Assembly (NCBI GenBank): GCA_019359315.1
Contig: JAHHHO010000023.1
Location: 1-64,000 of the forward strand
Reading direction: 5' to 3'
Origin: Myxacorys californica WJT36-NPBG1
GTDB taxonomy: Bacteria > Cyanobacteriota > Cyanobacteriia > Leptolyngbyales > Leptolyngbyaceae
DNA length: 64,000 bases
The first letter of the stretch is position 1. Each line of letters begins with the position of its first letter. A model generated the notes under the pieces. That model made no database searches, had not been told where the DNA came from, and saw only the letters and a program-made list of their open reading frames with translations. A program made the position numbers and the translations under genes. Shown here piece by piece: positions 44,696 to 54,661 of the stretch.

Positions 44696-45510
44696 TCGTC
44701 ACTCTCGCTAGCTCTTTCTAATCTGCGCGATCGCTCTAAGAGAAATCTGTGAAGTGCGATCGCGCGGTTGTTCTACACAAATTATTTTAAGTCCGTCATT
44801 TGAATTATTAAAGCATATCCGTATTCAGATAGATGTCAAGACGTGAATATGGTTATTGTCGCCTATGCAAAAATAGCTGTTTTTTTTAACCTTGAACAGT
44901 TTAATTAAGTCGTCAGAATCGCTTTTTAACTCCGCCTTTGTGCTTTAAAGTACACGCAGATTGTTCGTATCTTAGTACTGAAACAATCTGTTTTCTCACT
45001 AATCAGATAAATTAATAGCTTAGAAGTTATGAATATGAGTAACCACAGATCTGGATTAATACTTCTAAAGTGCTGACTAGGTTGAAATTCCGCTCCCCAA
45101 GGCGCTCCTAGTTCTCGACTATCCGCTCTTGAAAGCAAAGCAATTTTTCATACCTATCCCACTAAGTGATGATTTGGACAACTATCTATATAGGGTGCAA
45201 TTATTACTACTCAGATTTCAGACAAAGGACTCATTTTGAAATTGAAACGGCTAGACTTAAACTTAAATTAATGAATCTAACTTTCTGAAGAGTCCTTTCC
45301 TGATTGACCCTCTATATTAGAGTTACTCAAGGTTATTCGATGATTCAAATGTTATTCAAATGATGGTTAAACGGCTCTAACAATCACCTAAAGTGATCAC
45401 CTAAGTGTTGGGACAAAATTATGTAGAGGAAATCATCAAATTTCTAGCGTAGTTGGCTTAGTTTTAGTTCGCACGCTTGGCTCTATTTAGTGATTTACAG
45501 TCGAATACCC
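44696..45510. other. Long intergenic region inside the polysaccharide locus
   Basis: About 810 A+T-rich bases with no convincing gene. A 70-codon minus frame (44926-45138) has no family character. CACCTAA occurs twice within 15 bases near 45386-45406, and ATTCAAATG twice near 45343-45363; these direct repeats could be regulator sites for the sugar transferase gene. There is no clear -10/-35 pair. Confidence 0.4.
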
Positions 45511-46461
45511 ATGACAACTTCTTTCAATCCTCGTGTCGTGCAGGAAGACCGATTTCCTCGTGAGAGGCGGCGAAGTCCTCATTCATCTGCATATGTTCTC
45601 TACTGGCGGCAAAAGCAGCTACTGGTGTTGCGGTTTCCTCAAGGGGAAACTGCGAAGCAGCTCCACCCGCTATGCTGTCTTTCCGTGTCTTCAGACCCAT
45701 TTCAAATTGCTGAGCGTTTGAAGCGTTCACCCGTGCGGTTAGTACGCGTGGACTCCAGCTTGGACGAAGCAGACATCCGGGTGTGGGCAGATGCGTGCGA
45801 GGCGGCGAACAAGGCGATTCATCTGCGTCTCCCGACAGCCGCACAGCTTCCTCAGTCTAATCATCTTTGGTGGCTGAAGCGACTGCTGGATTGGGGCATA
45901 GCTGCCTTGATGGTAATCCTGCTCAGTCCCGTGATTCTGACCATTATTGTTCTGATGCGCCTTTATACGCCAGGTCCTCTTTTCTTTCAGCAGTGGCGCG
46001 TGGGGCAGCGAGGCAAACTGTTTCGGGTGATGAAGTTCCGTACAATGGCTGTGAACGCTGAACAGCATCATCACCAAGTCATGGCAGGTCAAGCCAAAAA
46101 TTGCTTGCACAAACGCGAAGACGATCCGCGCATCACGCCCTTAGGTCGGTGGCTGCGCCGTTATAGCCTAGACGAACTGCCTCAGTTGTTCAACGTGTTG
46201 CGCGGCGAAATGAGCTTGGTCGGACCTCGCCCTTGGGCCCTTTACGATGCCGTTCGGATTCGCCCAGACATGCGATCGCGGCTCAATGCACTTCCCGGAA
46301 TTACAGGGGCTTGGCAAGTCGAAGCTCGATCAACGCTGCTCGATCTCGATAGCGTCAACCGTCGAGATCTGGAGTATCTTCGCAACTGGTCATTTAGCGG
46401 AGATTTGAAAATTCTGCTGCGGACAGTTCCTAAGGTGTTATCTGGATTCGGAGCCTACTAA
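45511..46461 (+). CDS. Undecaprenyl-phosphate sugar phosphotransferase (priming)
   Basis: Priming glycosyltransferase that loads the first sugar-1-phosphate onto undecaprenyl phosphate. Start ATG 45511 (MTTSFNPRVVQED); a GTG at 45490 adds seven residues. The 316-residue protein has an N-terminal cytoplasmic region of ~110 residues with no recognised domain, one membrane helix (about 130-152) and the bacterial sugar transferase domain with KFRTMAVNAE, DDPRITPLGRWLRRYSLDELPQL and RGEMSLVGPRP. It is monotopic like the small WbaP/PglC type. It begins the second part of the exopolysaccharide locus. Confidence 0.92.
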   Translation: MTTSFNPRVVQEDRFPRERRRSPHSSAYVLYWRQKQLLVLRFPQGETAKQLHPLCCLSVSSDPFQIAERLKRSPVRLVRVDSSLDEADIRVWADACEAANKAIHLRLPTAAQLPQSNHLWWLKRLLDWGIAALMVILLSPVILTIIVLMRLYTPGPLFFQQWRVGQRGKLFRVMKFRTMAVNAEQHHHQVMAGQAKNCLHKREDDPRITPLGRWLRRYSLDELPQLFNVLRGEMSLVGPRPWALYDAVRIRPDMRSRLNALPGITGAWQVEARSTLLDLDSVNRRDLEYLRNWSFSGDLKILLRTVPKVLSGFGAY

Positions 46462-46594
46462 GTTTAGTACGCTAAGTGATGGACGCACGGTGGCTGTCAA
46501 TGCGCCTATATTAGGAATGATCTAGTCGCGTATATTCTTATTCTCAGATTGCCCGTTGACCCTAAGAGCTAATAATTAAGAGGTATGCCTGTTC

Positions 46595-48448
46595 ATGCGA
46601 TCGAAGCTTCCCAATGTGATGAGGAGTGTGTTGAAATCAACTAGCGTTTGGCGAGAAAATCGCCTAATTCTACGAGAGTTTAAACACTTCCCCTGGGTGG
46701 TCACCGCAGCAGTTACCTTTGCATTGGCGTCAGCCGCGTTTGAAGGATTTGGATTCGGATTACTGCTAGCGTTTTTGCAAAGTCTGGTGGGAGACCCATC
46801 CGCTCTCCCGTTCGAGACGGGAATTGATTGGTTCGATGTGCAGATTCTTGGCATTGATCGCTCTAAAACCGAGCAGCTTTACCGAATTTCTGCTCTGATT
46901 CTATCTGCAACCTGGATTCGAGCGGCGTTTAACTACTTAACCCAAATTTATACTGAACTATCCCAGCAAAAGCTGATCGATCGCTTGCGCAAGCAAACGT
47001 TTGAGCGTCTGCAAGCGGTAAACCTCAGCTACTTTGGCCAAACTCATTCTGGCGAACTGATCAATACCCTCACCGGAGAAATTGGCAAGATTCAAATCGC
47101 CTTTGGATTGTTGGCATACATCGTCACCAAAGGGCTAACGCTACTGGTCTATACCTTCTTGCTGTTTGCCATCTCCTGGAAGTTGACGATTGTATCGGTT
47201 GTGCTATTTGGGCTGGTGATTGCTGGGCTAACAAAACTCAACCGACGAGTGCGAGAGAGCAGTTTTGCAGTCACGGCGGCTAGTGGAAAGTTCACCACGA
47301 TCGCGCTGGAGTTTGTCAACGGAATTCGCACCGTGCAAGCGTTTGCCACCCAGGACTATGAGCGGAAGCGCTTCTATCAAGCGAGTTCTAACGTCTTGAA
47401 AACCGGAATGAAAGCGGCGCGACGCTGGGCGATCGTGCGACCCATGGCAGAAGGGTTAGCGACGACTGTTTTGATTAGCATGATCATTCTGGCGATTACG
47501 GTGTTTGTTGCGAATGGAACGTTGCAGACGGCTTCTCTCTTAACGTTTCTGTTTCTGTTGTTCCGTTTGGTTCCAGCGTTGCACGAAATCAATGGGAATC
47601 GCGCTCAATTAAGCAGTTATAGTGGAGCATTTGCCAATATTAGTGAAGTGCTACGCGAGGATAATAAGCCTTACTTTCAAGATGGCGATCGCGAGTACAC
47701 GAGCTTGGAGTGGGCGATCGATTTGGTTGCTGTCGAGTTCGGCTACGCACCTGGTCAAGTGGTTTTAAAGGACGTGACCTTGACCATTCCTAAAGGCAAA
47801 ATGACGGCAATTGTGGGAGGGTCGGGAGCTGGAAAAACAACTCTTGTAGACTTGATTCCCCGATTTTATGATCCCACCCTTGGACAGGTATTGTTTGACG
47901 GCGTAGACGTGCGATCGTTTGCGATCAAATCTCTGCGGCGCAAGATGGCGATCGTCAGTCAGGATACGTTTGTGTTCAATGCGTCGGTACGCTACAACAT
48001 TGCGTATGGACTAGACGACGTGACCGACGAGATGGTTTGGAAAGCTGCTCAGCAAGCTAACGCGCTGGAGTTTATTCTAGATTTGCCAGAGCAGTTTGAA
48101 ACGCCACTCGGCGATCGCGGAGTTCGGCTTTCTGGAGGACAACGGCAGCGCTTAGCCATCGCCCGCGCCCTCTTGCGCGATCCAGAAATTCTGATTCTCG
48201 ATGAAGCCACCAGCGCCCTCGATTCTGTCTCGGAGCGGCTGATTCAGGAATCGCTAGAGCAGTTGTCTGAAGGCAGGACGGTGATTGCGATCGCGCATCG
48301 ACTCTCGACCATTGTCCGGGCAGATAAAGTTGTCGTGCTAGAGCAGGGTCAAATTGCAGAACAGGGAACCTACCAAGAGCTGCTTAACCTCCGGGGTCGG
48401 CTGTGGAATTATCATCAGATGCAGCACGAAACGAGGGTTAAGGGTTAA
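46595..48448 (+). CDS. ABC exporter, lipid-linked sugar/lipid flippase type
   Basis: A 617-residue half transporter with a six-helix membrane domain (about 40-350) and a C-terminal ATPase domain. Walker A GGSGAGKTTL, Q-loop, signature LSGGQRQRLAIARALL, Walker B ILILDEATSALD and H-loop IAHRLST are all intact. The family includes MsbA (lipid A) and PglK (lipid-linked oligosaccharides). It lies between the priming transferase and three glycosyltransferases, where a Wzx flippase would be expected, so flipping of the polysaccharide repeat unit is a plausible job, though not proven. Confidence 0.92.
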   Translation: MRSKLPNVMRSVLKSTSVWRENRLILREFKHFPWVVTAAVTFALASAAFEGFGFGLLLAFLQSLVGDPSALPFETGIDWFDVQILGIDRSKTEQLYRISALILSATWIRAAFNYLTQIYTELSQQKLIDRLRKQTFERLQAVNLSYFGQTHSGELINTLTGEIGKIQIAFGLLAYIVTKGLTLLVYTFLLFAISWKLTIVSVVLFGLVIAGLTKLNRRVRESSFAVTAASGKFTTIALEFVNGIRTVQAFATQDYERKRFYQASSNVLKTGMKAARRWAIVRPMAEGLATTVLISMIILAITVFVANGTLQTASLLTFLFLLFRLVPALHEINGNRAQLSSYSGAFANISEVLREDNKPYFQDGDREYTSLEWAIDLVAVEFGYAPGQVVLKDVTLTIPKGKMTAIVGGSGAGKTTLVDLIPRFYDPTLGQVLFDGVDVRSFAIKSLRRKMAIVSQDTFVFNASVRYNIAYGLDDVTDEMVWKAAQQANALEFILDLPEQFETPLGDRGVRLSGGQRQRLAIARALLRDPEILILDEATSALDSVSERLIQESLEQLSEGRTVIAIAHRLSTIVRADKVVVLEQGQIAEQGTYQELLNLRGRLWNYHQMQHETRVKG

Positions 48449-48499
48449 AGATTGAGCGAGGGAGAACTCCCAGTATTGGGACTGCGGACAGGCTAGATT

Positions 48500-49702
48500 A
48501 TGCACCTGATTGTTCTAGAAAATGAGCTAACGTCGCTGCGCGGCGGACAAGAATTAAACTTGTTTGAGGTTTGCCAAGGATTAGCGCATCGCGGGCATTC
48601 TATCAGTTTGCTCTACCTAGAAGCGGGCAATTTGCTGGAGCCATATCGCCGCTTTTGCGATCGCATGATCAAAATTCGTTCTTTTGGATTTGATCGGCGT
48701 AGCCTGAAAGATACGCTTAAGTTTCTTCCAAGTTTGGTTCAAGCGTTGTCCATCTCTACATCATCTGATAGCGTTGTCTTTAGCAATGACTATCATTTTT
48801 CATTGTTTGGCTATGCGCTTTCGCAGTTCCGCAACCTTCCTTATTTGTGTTATCTACAAATTCCACCGTGTGATTTCAACCGACAGCGAAAACTAGGCTT
48901 GAGCGGTGTGGATCGCTTCATTGCTGTTTCTCACCAAACCAAACGCGACTGGGTAGAGGCGGGCTATTGCCCAGATCAAATCGATGTAGTTCATAACGGA
49001 GTTGCGCTCGAAAAATTTCAGTTAAAGATCGATAACGGTGCGTTGCGGCATCAATGGGGAATTGCAGAACACACCAAACTCATTTCCTATGTTGGCAGAA
49101 TCGATACGGAGAAGGGCTTGGAAACGCTGATCAACGCGATCGCCATTCTGCGCGAGCAGGGAACCGATGTTCACGTCTGCCTAGCGGGTAAGCCTGTAGT
49201 GCATTACAGCCATTCCAAGGGGCAACTGTGCGAGCAAGAAGGCATGAAGTATCAGCGATCACTCGAAGCGTTGGCGCAACAACTGGGAGTCAGCGATCGG
49301 ATCACCTTTTTAGGACATCTCGCCAATCCGGTTTCGCTCTATCAAGCGAGCGACGTTACCGTATTACCAAGCGTGTGGTCAGAGCCGTTTGGACGCAGCT
49401 TGATCGAGTCTCTCGCCTGTGGAACCCCAGTTGTGGCTAGCCGAATTGGTGGCATTCCCGAAGTGTTGACGGGTGAGTTTGCGGCGCATTTGTTTGAACC
49501 AGGCGACGCCAAAGATTTGGCGATTCGGTTTGCCCAAGTGTTGGACTGGCGCGATCGCGACCCCCAACTGCGCGATCGCGCCCGCCATCACGTCGTCAAG
49601 CATTTTAGTCATACCAGTATGATCGAGGGAGTGGAACGATCCATTCTCAAAACGGTTCCGTTCGGTCAGGCAAGTACCCGCATTCGTCAGGCATCACCAT
49701 GA
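48500..49702 (+). CDS. Glycosyltransferase family 4 (2)
   Basis: A 400-residue GT4 enzyme. It begins MHLIVLENELTSLRGGQELN with the usual N-terminal glycine-rich loop. The linker HNGVALEKFQ marks the start of the donor domain, with ISYVGRIDTEKGLETLINAI and the EX7E-like EPFGRSLIESLACGTPVVAS motif. Its stop codon overlaps the next gene's ATG (ATGA), so coupling is likely. The sugar is unknown; it belongs to the repeat-unit assembly set. Confidence 0.9.
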   Translation: MHLIVLENELTSLRGGQELNLFEVCQGLAHRGHSISLLYLEAGNLLEPYRRFCDRMIKIRSFGFDRRSLKDTLKFLPSLVQALSISTSSDSVVFSNDYHFSLFGYALSQFRNLPYLCYLQIPPCDFNRQRKLGLSGVDRFIAVSHQTKRDWVEAGYCPDQIDVVHNGVALEKFQLKIDNGALRHQWGIAEHTKLISYVGRIDTEKGLETLINAIAILREQGTDVHVCLAGKPVVHYSHSKGQLCEQEGMKYQRSLEALAQQLGVSDRITFLGHLANPVSLYQASDVTVLPSVWSEPFGRSLIESLACGTPVVASRIGGIPEVLTGEFAAHLFEPGDAKDLAIRFAQVLDWRDRDPQLRDRARHHVVKHFSHTSMIEGVERSILKTVPFGQASTRIRQASP

Positions 49703-50880
49703 ATCGTCCTCGCATTCTTTCTGTGATCGAAGCCTATATTGGACATCAAACCTATGGATGTCTGATGCGCGAGTATTTTCAGCAGGTGGAGTCCTGTGCG
49801 GTTGACTTCTACTGGTTTAACGAAGAGCGGGAACTGCATACTCGCATTTTGAACCGCTTGCTGAGCTACTATTCATCCAATCGATGGGTGCAGCAAAATA
49901 ATGTCGATCTGCATTTGTTTCGATTTCAGATTGGCTTTGCTTACATGGCGCGCCGTTTGGTGATCCGAAAGTTAGCGCAAGCTCAATATTCCGCTCTGCA
50001 TTTTCACACGCAGCCCTTGGCGTTTTTCTGCCTCGATCTGATGCGAGAACTACCGGCGATCGTCAGTCTCGATCGCACTACCGTGCAAGCGGCTAGAGAG
50101 CGCACTAGCGCTTTGTTCTACTGGACGTTTCAACCCAACATTAGGTTAGAAAAAAAAGTATTTGAAGCCGCTCAGAGCATTGTTAGCTTTTCAGAATCTG
50201 CTCGTCGCTCTGTGATTGAGGACTATGGAATTAAACCAGACAAAGTAGATTTGGTTTACCCTGGTGTGAATGTTAAGCACATCACGCCGTGTCGTCAAAC
50301 GGTTACTGATTCTCAAACGCCATGCAATATTTTATTTATAGGAGGCGATTTTGAGCGCAAAGGAGGATACGACGTTTTAGAAGTGTTCTTGAAACATTTT
50401 TCAAATCAAGCTAAGCTGCATCTTGTGACTCAAGCGTCGATCACTTGCAGTCACACGAATGTTCACATTTATACCAACATCAAAGCATACACCGCTGAAT
50501 GGCTAGAGCTTTATCAGCAGGCAGATCTATTCGTCATGCCAACCTATTCTGAGCCGTTTGGATGGGTGTTTATTGAGGCGATGGCGGCAGGCTTGCCCAT
50601 CGTGGCTACTCGCTTAAATGCGATTCCTGAAATCGTTGCCGAAGAGGAGACAGGATTATTGATTGAACCGGGCGATCGCACCGCGTTAGCCGATGGCATG
50701 AGACGATTGCTCCACAATCCTGATCTGAGACGAACTATGGGTGCAAAAGGGCGGCTGGTTGCAGAGCAGAAGTTCAATTACCGAACCCACTTTGAGCAGC
50801 TTGAACGGTTATTTAACACCGCCGTTCGCAAAACTGCGTTGAACAAAGACCGCTTAACATCAGATGTAGCCCCACGATGA
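49699..50880 (+). CDS. Glycosyltransferase family 4 (3)
   Basis: A 393-residue GT4 enzyme whose ATG overlaps the previous stop. Landmarks are VYPGVNVKHITP, ILFIGGDFERKGGYDVLEVF, and EPFGWVFIEAMAAGLPIVAT (EX7E region). The C-terminal tail (TALNKDRLTSDVAPR) is polar. The stop overlaps the next gene's ATG. It likely acts on the same lipid-linked glycan as its neighbours. Confidence 0.9.
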   Translation: MNRPRILSVIEAYIGHQTYGCLMREYFQQVESCAVDFYWFNEERELHTRILNRLLSYYSSNRWVQQNNVDLHLFRFQIGFAYMARRLVIRKLAQAQYSALHFHTQPLAFFCLDLMRELPAIVSLDRTTVQAARERTSALFYWTFQPNIRLEKKVFEAAQSIVSFSESARRSVIEDYGIKPDKVDLVYPGVNVKHITPCRQTVTDSQTPCNILFIGGDFERKGGYDVLEVFLKHFSNQAKLHLVTQASITCSHTNVHIYTNIKAYTAEWLELYQQADLFVMPTYSEPFGWVFIEAMAAGLPIVATRLNAIPEIVAEEETGLLIEPGDRTALADGMRRLLHNPDLRRTMGAKGRLVAEQKFNYRTHFEQLERLFNTAVRKTALNKDRLTSDVAPR

Positions 50881-52022
50881 AAACATTGTTTACCTGTCAG
50901 TATCCGTTTGATCCAAACTCAGGAGCCGCAGGCGTAACATGGCGGTTGGGGCAAGAATTTAAACAGTTAGGGCACGAGGTTGAGTTCTATTCGCTAAACG
51001 ATTTACCTAAGTTGCATCCGTTGTTGAAGTTTATGTCGTTTCCAGCGTTTGTGGCGCGTCACATTTCACGACAGCTTCAGCACAACCCCATTGATGTAAT
51101 TGACACTTGCACAGGCGATGCCTGGATCTGGGCAACGCTGATGCAAAGATTTCACCAAACATCTCAGCCACGACCACTGCTCGTCGCGCGATCTCATGGA
51201 CTCGAACACATTCAGCATCTAGATTTTTTAGAAGAAGCTAGGCGCGGCAACCTAGAGCTAGGCTGGAAATACTCAATGTATCGCGGCAGTGTTCGTTTAT
51301 GGGAAGCCGCCACCTCCATGCGCTGCGCCGATCTAGTCTTGTTGCTCAATCAGCGCGATCGCGACTATGCCGTTGAGCAATTAGGCGTTCATCCCGATCG
51401 CGCTCACATTGTTGCCAATGGCATTTCAGATACGATGCTGAATCTGCCCTTTGAGCCAACGCCCGCCGCCGGGGAACCACTGCGAATCGCGCAAGTCAGC
51501 AGCTATATTATTCGCAAAGGCATTCAGTACGGCACGCCTGCACTCAATGCAATTCTCAGCCGTTATCCCCACGTCGAACTCAGTTTACTCGGAACCGAAT
51601 GTCCAGCTCAGCAGGTCTACGCTGATTTTGCGCCCGAGGTGCGCGATCGCGTTAAGGTTATTCCCTACTACGTCAACGACACCTTGCCTAACCTGCTCAA
51701 AGGACATCACATCAAATTCTTCCCGACCGTCTCAGAAGGATTTGGCATTGCCTTAGTTGAAGCGATGGCGTGTGGACTCGCCCCAATTACAACCAATACT
51801 CCAGGGCCACTGGGAATCGTTCAAGATGGGGAGGATGCCCTCGTGGTTCCCGTAGGCGATCAGGCCGCGCTAGAAAAAGCGTTAGAAAGACTGATTCACG
51901 ATCGCGCCTTACTCGATCGGTTGCGCCACAGTGCTTATCGAACAGCACAACGGTTTGGTTGGTCACACATTGCCCAAGACAACCTGCGCTACTACGAAAA
52001 AGCTGAGGCCAGCAAACGCTAG
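50877..52022 (+). CDS. Glycosyltransferase family 4 (4)
   Basis: A 381-residue GT4 enzyme, the last of three in a tight block. It begins MKTLFTCQYPFDPNSGAAGV. The donor domain has VSSYIIRKGIQYGTPAL, HIKFFPTVSEGFGIALVEAM and CGLAPITTNTPGPLGI. The wording differs from the other three, suggesting an older or different origin of specificity. It is followed 38 bases later by the polymerase-like gene. Confidence 0.88.
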   Translation: MKTLFTCQYPFDPNSGAAGVTWRLGQEFKQLGHEVEFYSLNDLPKLHPLLKFMSFPAFVARHISRQLQHNPIDVIDTCTGDAWIWATLMQRFHQTSQPRPLLVARSHGLEHIQHLDFLEEARRGNLELGWKYSMYRGSVRLWEAATSMRCADLVLLLNQRDRDYAVEQLGVHPDRAHIVANGISDTMLNLPFEPTPAAGEPLRIAQVSSYIIRKGIQYGTPALNAILSRYPHVELSLLGTECPAQQVYADFAPEVRDRVKVIPYYVNDTLPNLLKGHHIKFFPTVSEGFGIALVEAMACGLAPITTNTPGPLGIVQDGEDALVVPVGDQAALEKALERLIHDRALLDRLRHSAYRTAQRFGWSHIAQDNLRYYEKAEASKR

Positions 52023-52060
52023 ATCGCGACGAAGATTCTTTACTCTACTGGCTATTGCCT

Positions 52061-53491
52061 ATGTCTACGTCTCAACCCGTTTCTAACACCAAACTGTTTC
52101 AGCCTGCGATCGCGTGGCTTGTGATCCTCGGGTTTTCCTTGTTTGTCACAATGGGAATTGCCTTGAGCTTTGGCAGACTTTTAGTGCTGGCCTATCCAGT
52201 CGCTTGCTTTGGGGTGGGAGCATTTCTCTATTTTCGATATCCCGTTTTGTATGTGGGGTTTACCTGGTGGATCTGGTTTCTCACTGCATTTTTGCGGCGC
52301 GTCATCGAAATGCCGATCGGACTCAGTGATCCCAGTCCCGTCCTCCTCGCGCCCTTTTTCGTCACGATTATTTCTGGCATCACGCTAGCTCGCCAACTGC
52401 CCGTGGCGCTCTACGGCAACGGGCTCCCGTTTATCTTGTGCATCGCTAGCGTTCTCTACGGTGCCTTTATTGGAGTTGTAGGGCTTTCCGCTAAATCTGT
52501 CATCGTTGCCCTCTTGAACTGGTTGCCCCCGATCCTGTTTGGGTTTCACTTATTTGCAAACTGGCGGCAATTTCCAGCCTATCGCCAAATCACCCAGCGC
52601 GTTTTTGTCTGGGGCGTTCTGGTGATGGGACTGTATGGAGTCGTGCAGTTTCTGATCGCGCCGCCGTGGGATCGGTTTTGGCTGCAAAACATTCCCGATC
52701 AGTCGTTCGGAACTCCTACTCCATTTGGCATTCGAGTATTTAGCACGATGCAATCGCCGCAGCCGTTCGCGGCAACAATGGTCGCTGGATTATTTCTCCT
52801 ATTTGCCGCCAAAACTCCCCTCAAATTTCCAGCCTCCGCCGTCGGATATTTGGCGTTACTCCTGTCGTTAGCGCGGTCTGCTTGGCTCAGTTGGTTTGTT
52901 GGCATTTTGGTGCTTCTACCGTCACTCAAGCCAAAATTGCAAATGCGGTTAGTCACGACGTTGCTGGCCATGATGTTAATTGTGTTGCCCTTGGCGACAA
53001 TTGAACCATTCTCAACCGTAATTGCGTCTCGAATTCAAACGTTTGGATCAGGGGGAGATGATATTAGTGTGGCTGAGCGACAAGACGGCTATAACAGGCT
53101 TTTAAGCCAAGCGCTGGCAGAAGTGAAAGGGCAAGGACTGGGGTACGAGATCGAAGATGTTTCGATTGGTAGTAACGATAGTGGCGTGCTGACGATGTTG
53201 CTGAATCTAGGTTGGGTGGGAACGTTGCCCTATGTCGGCGGCTTGCTCTTGTTAATCATCAGCATTTTGCAGAGCCGAGAGGCAACGTTTGATCCAGTGG
53301 TGAGCGCGGCACGGGCGATCGCGATCGCGACGTTCTCGCAGTTTAGTCTGAACAATGTGATGTTATCTTCGTTTGGCATGGTGCTTTGGGGGTTCATTGG
53401 GTTATCGATCGCAGCCCGTGTGTATTACGCTCAGCAATATCAAGCCGCTCAGCAGCATTTATCAGAACGCATCAATCCGTTTAATGGATAG
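52061..53491 (+). CDS. O-antigen ligase/Wzy-like membrane protein
   Basis: A 476-residue integral membrane protein with about ten to twelve helices and one larger periplasmic loop (about residues 190-235), the layout of O-antigen ligases and Wzy polymerases. ATG at 52061 (MSTSQPVSNT) is chosen; a TTG six bases earlier is possible. The hydrophobic pattern, the RIQTFGSGGDDISVAERQDGYN loop with conserved-type Arg and Asp, and the LLSLARSAWLSWFVG helix fit the Wzy_C family. It sits at the end of the glycosyltransferase block and probably joins the repeat units. Confidence 0.85.
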   Translation: MSTSQPVSNTKLFQPAIAWLVILGFSLFVTMGIALSFGRLLVLAYPVACFGVGAFLYFRYPVLYVGFTWWIWFLTAFLRRVIEMPIGLSDPSPVLLAPFFVTIISGITLARQLPVALYGNGLPFILCIASVLYGAFIGVVGLSAKSVIVALLNWLPPILFGFHLFANWRQFPAYRQITQRVFVWGVLVMGLYGVVQFLIAPPWDRFWLQNIPDQSFGTPTPFGIRVFSTMQSPQPFAATMVAGLFLLFAAKTPLKFPASAVGYLALLLSLARSAWLSWFVGILVLLPSLKPKLQMRLVTTLLAMMLIVLPLATIEPFSTVIASRIQTFGSGGDDISVAERQDGYNRLLSQALAEVKGQGLGYEIEDVSIGSNDSGVLTMLLNLGWVGTLPYVGGLLLLIISILQSREATFDPVVSAARAIAIATFSQFSLNNVMLSSFGMVLWGFIGLSIAARVYYAQQYQAAQQHLSERINPFNG

Positions 53492-53761
53492 CGATGCTTC
53501 AGAGCGCGGCAGCGGCATTGAGATCGAAGATGCATAGATCTAAAGACATAGGTGATCGAAATTGCGTGGGCACGGCTCTAAAGGAAGCGCAGCATAGGGA
53601 GTGCCCTCATTTTCACTCCACCGTTCAGGTATCAATTCAGACATCACGAAGATTATTTCTGTCTTTTGATTATTTCCTAGTGCTAACCCTCTATATATAG
53701 TGAATTTTCAGCAACTCGCCGCCCAGATTAATTATTTCCAGATCAATTATTTAATGCGTCT

Positions 53762-54526
53762 ATGCAATACTCAAATCGTAAAAAAGTAGGTTTAGACATC
53801 GCTGACAAAGAGCAAATCGAGATTCAGTTTTGGCAACATTCTCCGATTGAGAATCCAGAATCTGAGGCGGTTGAGAACTTGGTTAACAAATTCTGTGAAG
53901 CCAAGGTTTTGCTAGAGAAACTAGACTATCATCGCGCTCTGTTTGAGCAGGCAAGCTCAATTTTAGAGCTGGGAGCGGGTCAAGGTTGGGCGTCGTGTTT
54001 GGTCAAGCGGCAGTTTGGCGGAAAGCAACTGATCGCAACCGATATTAGTCCCTATGCGATCGCGTCTGCTCACAAGTGGGAACACATTTTTCAAACTCGG
54101 CTCGATCAGACGACTCATTGTCGCTCTTACGAAATTCCAATGGAAGATGCGAGCGTTGATTTGATCTTCTGTTTCGAGGCGGCGCATCATTTTGTCAAGC
54201 ATCGACAGACGCTTGCCGAAGTCCAGCGAGTGCTAAAGAAAGGCGGTGTCTGTCTATATCTGCATGAGCCGGTCTGCCGCTCGTTTATTCACCCGTTGGC
54301 GTATGCACGAGTCAATAGTAAGCGTCCTGAAGTGCCAGAAGATGTTTTGATTTATCCCAAGATTAAGGAACTGGCGACAGAAGCAGGGCTAAAAACTGAG
54401 ATTCGATTTGATCCGACTGTCACTAATCGAGGATTGAACCAAACTGTCTATTTTGCGGTGCTAAGTGCTGTTCCTGGGTTGCGCTATCTTCTGCCTTGCA
54501 GTGCAGATTTTATCTTCACAAAATAG
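53762..54526 (+). CDS. Class I SAM-dependent methyltransferase
   Basis: A 254-residue methyltransferase of the class I Rossmann type. Motif I is ILELGAGQGWASC (about 67-79), with IATDISPYAI as motif II and DLIFCFEAAHHF as motif post-II. It is preceded by 270 bases of non-coding sequence with its own likely promoter (TATATATAGTG near 53691), so it may not be strictly part of the polysaccharide operon. It could methylate a sugar of the exopolysaccharide, but the substrate is not shown by the sequence. Confidence 0.85.
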   Translation: MQYSNRKKVGLDIADKEQIEIQFWQHSPIENPESEAVENLVNKFCEAKVLLEKLDYHRALFEQASSILELGAGQGWASCLVKRQFGGKQLIATDISPYAIASAHKWEHIFQTRLDQTTHCRSYEIPMEDASVDLIFCFEAAHHFVKHRQTLAEVQRVLKKGGVCLYLHEPVCRSFIHPLAYARVNSKRPEVPEDVLIYPKIKELATEAGLKTEIRFDPTVTNRGLNQTVYFAVLSAVPGLRYLLPCSADFIFTK

Positions 54527-54661
54527 CTTGAGCGGCATGAGAGACGCCTTGCGGTAACGATTCGCAACCAGGAAGGCTACCCCTCCTTAGCTAGAGGTGA
54601 GACTCAGAAAGGTAACTTACGATCGCGCCAATCTTGCCCTCTTCAGCCTGCAATCAAAATC

